12,049 bases of DNA from an uncultured Clostridia bacterium. Lineage in GTDB: Bacteria > Bacillota > Clostridia > Christensenellales > DTU072. The notes beneath the pieces are model-generated. The model searched no databases. It was not told the DNA's origin and worked only from the letters and a program-made list of their open reading frames with translations. The stretch covers positions 1 through 12,049 of the forward strand of contig CAKRAY010000037.1 in assembly GCA_934296355.1 (NCBI GenBank), written 5' to 3'. Shown one piece after another: positions 7,191-12,049 of the stretch (its first letter is position 1; every line of letters begins with the position of its first letter). Both the position numbers and the translations under genes were made by a program.

Positions 7191-8991
7191 CGTTCTCCTT
7201 CTTTCGAAAATACGCTATTATGTTATCGGCGTCGATAGAACTGATTCTTTGGGTTTCCATAAGTTCTTCTTTGGTAGCCTTAGCGATATTTTCTATTCTC
7301 TTGAATTTTTCTAATAAATATTTTGATTTCGCTTTGCCGAGTCCTTCGATGCGGTTCAATTCGCTCTCGGTCATCTTCTTGTTTCTCAAATTCCTATGGT
7401 GTGTGATTGCGAATCTATGCGCTTCGTCGCGGATTCTCACGATTAGTTTTAACGCCAAAGAGTTTCTCGGCAATATTACGCTTTCTTCCACTCCGGGTAA
7501 GAACACTTCTTCTTCGCGCTTGGCAAGGCTGATAAAATTGACTTGCACGTCGGCGTCTTTCGCCGCTTGCAACGCGTAATGAAGTTGACCTTTGCCACCG
7601 TCTATGATAATCAAGTCGGGCTTCTTGGAAAAACTCAAATCTTTGGCGTTTTTATATTCGGTCAATCGCCTAAAAAGAGTTTCGTACATGCACGCGAAGT
7701 CGTTATTGCCCTCTACGGTTTTTATTTTGAAGTGTCTATACATATTAGACGCCTTCGCGCCGCCCTCGAATACCACCATACTGGCTACTTTATTCGTGCC
7801 GGATATGTGGGAAATATCGTAACATTCCATTCTATTAGGCGTACAAGGCAATCCGAGAAGTTTTTGTAGCTGCACCGTTGCTCCGTAGGTTAATTCTTCT
7901 ATTCTTTCTTGTTTTTCTAACTGCGCCGACAAAAACTCTTCCGCATTCGTCACGCCTAAATCGACTATTTGCTTTCTTATTCCGCCCGACGGCACGGAAA
8001 CGGCGATGCGTTTTCCCGCTATTTTCGAGATATAATCCGCTAATTCCTCTCCGAATTCTAATTTTTCGCTTACCAATATTTCATTGCATATAATCGGGTT
8101 GTTTTGATAGTACTGCATTATGAACGAGGTTAAGCCGTTATTGTATTCGTTATCGGCGCAACGATAATTCGTACCGCCAAGGTACTTACCGCCGCGCACG
8201 GCAAAGCAATTAACCACCGAATCTAAGCCGTTGGTAACGAAAGTAAAAACGTCTATATTCAATTCTTGTTTGAACGGAATACTTTGTTTACGCAAAATAC
8301 GTTCGAGCGTGCTAAGCGTATCTCTATAAAGAAGCGCTTGTTCGAATTCCTCTCGTTCGACGCATTTTGCCATCTTTTCTTGCAAAGTCTGTTTGACGTA
8401 CTCGTCGTCGCCGTTTAAGAATTTAATAACTTTATCGATAATCGCCTTATACTCTTCTACGCTGATTTTTCCCGTACAAGGCGCGGAACACCGACCTATA
8501 TGGTAGTTAAGACATTCTTTTTTCGGCATATTTCTACACGTTCTTAAAGGAAATACCGTTAAAATAACGTCGATTAAATCTCTTACCGACATACCGAGCA
8601 TATACGGTCCGAAGTACTTGGCGCCGTCGCTTTTTAGTTTATACGCTATTTGCACCGTAGGATAGGGAGATTTAACGTCAATCTTTATATACGGATATGT
8701 CTTATCGTCTTTGAGTAAGATGTTATATGGCGGATTATATTCTTTTATCAGATTGTTTTCGAGAATCAACGCCTCGTATTCGCTTTGCGTTATTATATAT
8801 CTAAAATCGTCGATTTTCTCCACTAATCTCGAAGTTTTGGCGTTCTTTACACTATTATGAAAATACTGTCTTACGCGATTTTTCAGTATTTTTGCCTTGC
8901 CTACATAAAGCACGTTTTCGTACTCGTCAAGCATAATATAAACGCCGCTTTTTTCCGGCAAATTTTTTAATTTTTCCGTATATTTTTTCAT
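7180..8991 (-). CDS. uvrC: UvrABC system protein C (excinuclease subunit)
   Basis: UvrC makes both incisions around a lesion in nucleotide excision repair after UvrA/UvrB loading. All domains are present in 603 residues, a usual length. The GIY-YIG 3'-incision nuclease covers about residues 12-93: GVYIM with Y18, LYVGKA with Y29, R39, and E78 in LILENNLIKEYNP. A cysteine cluster C152, C160, C168, C172 matches the conserved Cys-rich segment reported to bind iron-sulfur. A UVR (UvrB-binding) motif lies near 210-225 (EREEFEQALLYRDTL). The RNase H-like 5'-incision domain has D392 in ECYDISHISG, D464 in IIIDGGKGQ and H525 in DEAHRFAITHHR. A terminal HhH includes IEGLGKAKSKYLLEKF. The ATG at 8991 has no Shine-Dalgarno; TATAAT lies 4 nt upstream. 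The 3' end overlaps the HAD gene by 11 bp. Confidence 0.97.
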   Translation of the reverse strand: MKKYTEKLKNLPEKSGVYIMLDEYENVLYVGKAKILKNRVRQYFHNSVKNAKTSRLVEKIDDFRYIITQSEYEALILENNLIKEYNPPYNILLKDDKTYPYIKIDVKSPYPTVQIAYKLKSDGAKYFGPYMLGMSVRDLIDVILTVFPLRTCRNMPKKECLNYHIGRCSAPCTGKISVEEYKAIIDKVIKFLNGDDEYVKQTLQEKMAKCVEREEFEQALLYRDTLSTLERILRKQSIPFKQELNIDVFTFVTNGLDSVVNCFAVRGGKYLGGTNYRCADNEYNNGLTSFIMQYYQNNPIICNEILVSEKLEFGEELADYISKIAGKRIAVSVPSGGIRKQIVDLGVTNAEEFLSAQLEKQERIEELTYGATVQLQKLLGLPCTPNRMECYDISHISGTNKVASMVVFEGGAKASNMYRHFKIKTVEGNNDFACMYETLFRRLTEYKNAKDLSFSKKPDLIIIDGGKGQLHYALQAAKDADVQVNFISLAKREEEVFLPGVEESVILPRNSLALKLIVRIRDEAHRFAITHHRNLRNKKMTESELNRIEGLGKAKSKYLLEKFKRIENIAKATKEELMETQRISSIDADNIIAYFRKKENDEV

Positions 8992-8995
8992 TGTA

Positions 8996-9001
8996 ATTAT
9001 A
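8996..9001 (-). promoter_or_regulatory. TATAAT directly upstream of the uvrC start, no Shine-Dalgarno
   Basis: A perfect TATAAT on the - strand ends 4 nt before the uvrC ATG. No recognisable -35 stands 16-18 nt further upstream, because the terminator hairpin occupies that space. If used, the transcript would be leaderless or nearly so. The hexamer could also be chance in an AT-rich stretch. Confidence 0.3.
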
Positions 9002-9002
9002 T

Positions 9003-9035
9003 AAAAAATGCCATCTTCTATCGGTAGACGGCATT
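9003..9035 (-). terminator. Rho-independent terminator of the DUF898-like gene
   Basis: On the - strand, arms AATGCCGTCT (9035-9026) and AGATGGCATT (9016-9007) form a 10-bp stem with one G-U pair and a 9-nt loop, followed by a run of six T (9008-9003). It lies 26 bp after the stop of the small gene and 12 bp before uvrC. On the + strand the arms have one A-C mismatch and are followed by a T-run too, so it could work both ways, although no + strand gene needs it. Confidence 0.82.
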
Positions 9036-9061
9036 CTTTTTTATTCGATATTTGTAGATGA

Positions 9062-9448
9062 TTACGCTACTTCGCCGAATACGGTATGGCTCGTCACCCA
9101 TTGTTTATATCTGACCGGAGCGACTATCAAACCGTACAGCCCTAACGTGATTACGCTAAAGAAGCCCCATACGAAAAATCTTCCGAGAAGTTTGCCCGCA
9201 GTACCCTCAAAGACGAGAGGCATTCCCACTATGTACGTATGCTTGCAAACCCATCTCTCGTAAATACACAAAGCGTTGGGTAAGCCGATAAGAGGTATTA
9301 TCGATAAAAAGAAACAACCTATTCTTAAAAAGAAAAGTCTTCCCGACGTTCCCGTAAACTTAGATTCCGTATTTATTCTTCCCTGTCTTCTTACGTTTTG
9401 CAACGAGCCCGTTAATTGGATTTGACAGTTATTCAAGTTTTGAGCCAT
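9062..9448 (-). CDS. Small DUF898-like membrane protein with an internal duplication
   Basis: This 128-residue protein has no known function. After a polar head of about 30 residues it shows two related halves: FTGTSGRLFFLRI...YERWVCKHTYI and FEGTAGKLLGRFF...RYKQWVTSHTVF. Each has an F-x-G-T-x-G-[RK]-L entry, a hydrophobic span and a W-V-x-x-H-T exit. This is the signature of DUF898/YjgN-like membrane proteins of Firmicutes, which often carry a zinc ribbon that is absent here. Two to four membrane segments are likely (about 39-60 and 90-112 as the most hydrophobic parts). A GTG at 9463 would add five residues, but GGAGGA (9456-9461) stands 7 nt before the ATG at 9448, so the ATG is preferred. 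It has its own promoter and a strong terminator, so it is probably a single-gene unit. Confidence 0.8.
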   Translation of the reverse strand: MAQNLNNCQIQLTGSLQNVRRQGRINTESKFTGTSGRLFFLRIGCFFLSIIPLIGLPNALCIYERWVCKHTYIVGMPLVFEGTAGKLLGRFFVWGFFSVITLGLYGLIVAPVRYKQWVTSHTVFGEVA

Positions 9449-9455
9449 TTTGTAA

Positions 9456-9461
9456 TCCTCC
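9456..9461 (-). promoter_or_regulatory. Ribosome binding site fixing the start of the DUF898-like gene
   Basis: GGAGGA on the - strand lies 7 nt before the ATG at 9448 and overlaps the alternative GTG at 9463-9461, which excludes the GTG as start. Confidence 0.75.
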
Positions 9462-9469
9462 ACTTAATT

Positions 9470-9498
9470 ATATTATCATTTTTTTTTATTTTAGTCAA
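9470..9498 (-). promoter_or_regulatory. Promoter of the DUF898-like gene
   Basis: On the - strand TTGACT (9498-9493) and TAATAT (9475-9470) are spaced by 17 nt. The spacer is nearly all A, including a run of nine, and a further A7 run lies just upstream of the -35, like an UP element. The likely start of transcription falls just before the ribosome binding site. Confidence 0.6.
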
Positions 9499-9552
9499 CG
9501 TATTTTTTTAGTAGCAGCAAAGGCGCGTAGATTCCTTGCGAAACTCGATTTT

Positions 9553-10710
9553 TTAGAATCCGCATAAACCGCGAATAACCATTATATCACGAGTAACGTG
9601 GAATTTTTCGCACAGCGTAGCGAAATCGTATCCGAGTTTGTTATGAACGGTGATAAAGGTTTTAACGAGTATTTGATAATTTTCGTCGTTCATCAAGAAA
9701 ATTTTCGTCATTATATATTGATAAGAATAATCGTGTTCGGTATTGAGTTGTACGAACGTTTCTATAATAAGTTTATACTCGTCCATCTCGACAAGACCGA
9801 GTTGCTCTCTCGCGCTGAAATAGCCGCATCTACGGCGATTTAAGTAATCGGCAAACGTAGTGATAATCAAGTCGCGTCTGTTGCGGTCGAGGCGCGCTTT
9901 TTTCGCTACCACCTTAAACGGCGTTTTTGTTCTCGACGCGGTTTCGCTGAGTATAAGCGACAATTCTTTTTCTTTCGCGATCTTAAAATCTCCGACGTAT
10001 CTTTCATATAAGAAATTAAAAGTCGGATTTAACTTTTCGGGAGCGGAGTTATGCGGGTAACTTGCGCCGACGCATCCGCTTACAAGGTTTAATACGTCGG
10101 TTCTCGAATACAAGCCGAGTTCCGCGCCTAAAACCATACTCGGTAATCCGCCGCTTAAAAGCGATTCTAAACTACAATAGGGGTTTTGACCTATGTTGAC
10201 GCATCCCGCTTCGAGATACGCGTCCGGCATATACGACAATACCGTAGCGAGAGATTTCTCTATAGCCGAACTACCTAAAACTCTTTCTATGCGGAGGTTC
10301 GTTCTGAACGGATAACCTATACTTCTGCGCCCCCCGTCGTATTCTTTTTCGAATATCGTATTAACCGCCATGACAAACGTCTTTACCGTTTCTTGATTAT
10401 CGCCTTTTACGAGTAACGCCGCGCCGCGTTCCGTTACCGAATACGCTACCGTTATGGCGGCGACTTGGGTATCCGCGCTTCGATTAAGTATTTCTATATA
10501 TTTGGTTTTATTGGCGTCGCTTGCGAAAACGTTATAACCGTACGCGCAATCTACATATACGCGCGCTATATAGCCTTCGCCTTTGTTCATAAATTTACGT
10601 CCGCTATCTTTTTGGGCGAGAACGAAATCTATGTATTCGGTATTGCCCGAATTCAAGATTTTTTGCATGTAGTCGTTGGTTTCGACGGTTTGTTTCTTAC
10701 TTTTTGCCAT
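9553..10710 (-). CDS. Y1/RAYT transposase-like protein lacking the HUH histidines (probable domesticated DNA-binding protein)
   Basis: The 385-residue protein aligns by eye with REP-associated tyrosine transposases (Y1 family). YNVFASDANKTKYIEIL (59-75) matches the family's N-I-F-x-x-D-x-x-R-x-x-F-L-E-I-L. AYSVTERGAALLV (89-101) matches A-Y-x-V-M-D-N-H-x-H-L-L. LSYMPDAYLEAG (158-169) matches L-R-Y-I-H-x-N-P-x-x-A-G, with the presumed tyrosine at Y160. Both metal-binding histidines are replaced (G96, A98), so strand cleavage is unlikely. A long C-terminal part has helix-turn-helix-like stretches, about 262-300 (FKVVAKKARLDRNRRDLI) and 360-385 (FATLCEKFHVTRDIMVIRG), as in Clostridia relatives with added DNA-binding domains. 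The ATG at 10710 follows AGGAG (10716-10720) by 5 nt; a GTG at 10716 is too close to that site. It lies 26 bp after the preceding gene, probably cotranscribed. Family call is inference; the histidine loss is seen if the alignment holds. Confidence 0.6.
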   Translation of the reverse strand: MAKSKKQTVETNDYMQKILNSGNTEYIDFVLAQKDSGRKFMNKGEGYIARVYVDCAYGYNVFASDANKTKYIEILNRSADTQVAAITVAYSVTERGAALLVKGDNQETVKTFVMAVNTIFEKEYDGGRRSIGYPFRTNLRIERVLGSSAIEKSLATVLSYMPDAYLEAGCVNIGQNPYCSLESLLSGGLPSMVLGAELGLYSRTDVLNLVSGCVGASYPHNSAPEKLNPTFNFLYERYVGDFKIAKEKELSLILSETASRTKTPFKVVAKKARLDRNRRDLIITTFADYLNRRRCGYFSAREQLGLVEMDEYKLIIETFVQLNTEHDYSYQYIMTKIFLMNDENYQILVKTFITVHNKLGYDFATLCEKFHVTRDIMVIRGLCGF

Positions 10711-10715
10711 AATCA

Positions 10716-10720
10716 CTCCT
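10716..10720 (-). promoter_or_regulatory. Ribosome binding site fixing the start of the transposase-like gene
   Basis: AGGAG on the - strand stands 5 nt before the ATG at 10710. It overlaps the alternative GTG at 10716-10714, so the ATG is the better start. Confidence 0.6.
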
Positions 10721-10736
10721 GTTATTGTATATATCG

Positions 10737-12049
10737 CTACTCGATTATTATATCTTTCTTTACTAAGTCTATCGTATAACTGACATGCGACAAGCCGCTG
10801 TAATCTATCTTGTATCCGTCCTCGGTCGTTACGAGTTTTATTGCGCCCGAAAGAAGTTGCAACACGCCTCTTCTCGTAAGCGTTTCGCCGTAGGCTATCC
10901 TATACGACACGTAATAGTTACCGCTTTCCACATCCGCTTTATCGAACACGTTTATACTCGACGCCCAAAGTTCTCTTATTTTCGCAGTCATGGTTTCTCT
11001 GTCGGGTTCCGCGCCGCTAAACTCGAAGCCGTTAAAGAATTTAACTTTTACGCCGCTTATTTGGGTTGCTTCCACGAAATCGTTAGTGGAAAGCGACGCT
11101 AAGATATGGCGCATCAATTCGGAAATCGCTACGTCGTGTTCGGGGTTCGACTTATCGTAACTTGCGTTGACGGCGACCGAAATTTCGAAATAATCGCTGT
11201 TCGGCGAAGTCACGGTAACGTCGTCCATAAAGTTCTTGAAGTACTTGCCGTTATTGAGTTGCGCGTCGTTATACTTACGAACGTCTTGCTCGCCCCTTAT
11301 TCTGATAATGTTATTGGGGTTCAACAAGTACACTATCGCATACGGATTAGCGTTCGTTTCTATTAAGTTTTCGTTCCTATAAGAAGTTCTTACTCTAAGC
11401 ACTTTCGTATCGCGATTGGCGGCTACTATCTCCACGCTGATAACTTTTTGTATAATCGTATACGCTTTCAACGCATAGTTCGCCGTTTCGTAATACCTAT
11501 GAACTAACGGTCTACTGTCGACTACTTGCATAAGAATGTAGTATTCGTTACGCGCTTCTTCGTACAAGGCTTGCTCTTCGCCCGACAGTTTAGCGTAGTC
11601 TTCTACCGTAATTTTGTCCACTACGACTTTTTCGTAAGCGTCGAAGCCTTCCACTTTACCTACCGCATGATACTTAACGGACGTTTCTTCGCCGTTATCG
11701 CCGTAATTGACGAGTTTGGTAAACAACGATTTTTTATCGTCGTTCAAGGCGTCGTAATCTTTGGGCGCGATTATCGTAACGTAGTCGTACTTAACGTAGT
11801 ATTTTCCGGCCGCCGGGTCGATATACTTACCGTAAACGACGTTTCTACGCGAGATATATCCGCTTAATACGAGGCGGTCGTTTTCGTCGTAAGTGGTAAT
11901 CGGCAAATAGAGTTTTTGCTCCGCTTCGCTTAATTTGAGATATTGTAAAGCGGTAATCGTATTTTTAGTTTCTATATAACTCAACAGATAATAGTTATTT
12001 GAAAGTTCTTTATATTCGTTTCTTTCGCTTTCGGCAAGCGATAAATAAG
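10737..12049 (-). CDS. Unrecognised protein with repeated Y-x-x-L-S-x-x-E-x-x-x-Y motifs (N-terminus outside window)
   Basis: The frame is open from the window edge to a TAG at 10737-10739, at least 437 codons. A TTG at 11984 is only an internal leucine codon: reading continues upstream as ...YLSLAESERNEYKELSNNYYLL. A short motif recurs: YLSLAESERNEY (12047-12012), YLKLSEAEQKLY (11942-11907), YDALNDDKKSLF (about 11756-11721) and YAKLSGEEQALY (about 11597-11562). It resembles the Y-x-x-L-[ST]-x-E-[EQ]-[KQ]-x-L motif found in long repeat proteins of Clostridia. Between copies are Tyr/Val-rich, probably beta, segments. The last 230 residues have no motif copies and include ETNANPYAIVYLLNPNNIIR. 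No membrane segment or sorting signal is visible at the C-terminus. It is 26 bp upstream of the transposase-like gene and likely in the same transcript. Function unknown. Confidence 0.75.
   Translation of the reverse strand, partial: YLSLAESERNEYKELSNNYYLLSYIETKNTITALQYLKLSEAEQKLYLPITTYDENDRLVLSGYISRRNVVYGKYIDPAAGKYYVKYDYVTIIAPKDYDALNDDKKSLFTKLVNYGDNGEETSVKYHAVGKVEGFDAYEKVVVDKITVEDYAKLSGEEQALYEEARNEYYILMQVVDSRPLVHRYYETANYALKAYTIIQKVISVEIVAANRDTKVLRVRTSYRNENLIETNANPYAIVYLLNPNNIIRIRGEQDVRKYNDAQLNNGKYFKNFMDDVTVTSPNSDYFEISVAVNASYDKSNPEHDVAISELMRHILASLSTNDFVEATQISGVKVKFFNGFEFSGAEPDRETMTAKIRELWASSINVFDKADVESGNYYVSYRIAYGETLTRRGVLQLLSGAIKLVTTEDGYKIDYSGLSHVSYTIDLVKKDIIIE

Noticed and set aside
9007..9035. 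REP-like hairpin acting as a target for the transposase-like protein
   Set aside because: The hairpin is followed by a T-run directly after a gene end, which fits an intrinsic terminator. It occurs once in the window and lacks a guide-like tetranucleotide.
11982..11984. TTG as start codon of the repeat-motif protein
   Set aside because: The same frame stays open to the window edge, and the upstream codons encode another copy of the protein's own motif, so the gene is simply cut by the window.

Overview
The window reads as part of a Gram-positive Firmicutes (Clostridia-like) chromosome, probably from an uncultured gut-type lineage. The evidence is WhiA, a Clostridia-type DnaE that keeps its PHP domain, a MurB of the short form, Shine-Dalgarno sites of the AAGGAG/GGAGG kind, and moderately AT-rich DNA with many TTA, CGC and GCG codons. 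No finer placement can be defended from the sequence alone; a Christensenellales-like genome is only a guess. The first ~238 bases look different: they are clearly more GC-rich and use other codons.

Layout. Bases 1-146 hold the last 47 codons of an unrecognised + strand gene, followed by three imperfect 22-bp tandem units (174-239). The AT-richer sequence begins abruptly at about 239, in the middle of a YkvI-family membrane transporter gene (+ strand, to 1014) that has lost its N-terminal part. This is either an assembly chimera or a recombination junction. Everything after that is on the - strand. In transcription order, from right to left, it runs: a partial, unrecognised repeat-bearing protein (12049 to 10737); a protein that aligns with Y1/RAYT transposases but has lost both HUH histidines (10710 to 9553); a small DUF898-like membrane protein (9448 to 9062) with its own promoter and a hairpin terminator; uvrC (8991 to 7180); a Cof-type HAD phosphatase (7190 to 6378); murB (6262 to 5393); whiA (5424 to 4474); and dnaE (4432 to 956). 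dnaE converges on the YkvI-like gene and overlaps it by 59 bp.

How the genes fit together. The block uvrC, HAD, murB, whiA, dnaE is a compact housekeeping cluster: DNA repair, phosphatase, peptidoglycan precursor synthesis, a sporulation/division regulator and a replicative polymerase. Spacings are tight or overlapping (11 bp for uvrC/HAD, 32 bp for murB/whiA). In many Firmicutes murB and whiA are separated by rapZ and yvcK, and both are absent here. The only unmistakable consensus promoter (TTGACA-18-TATAAT) sits directly on the murB start codon, so its transcript would begin inside or at the edge of murB.

Most worth a second look: the inactive transposase-like protein and its partly visible upstream partner, the murB promoter/start overlap, the possibly leaderless uvrC start, and the composition break at about 239.
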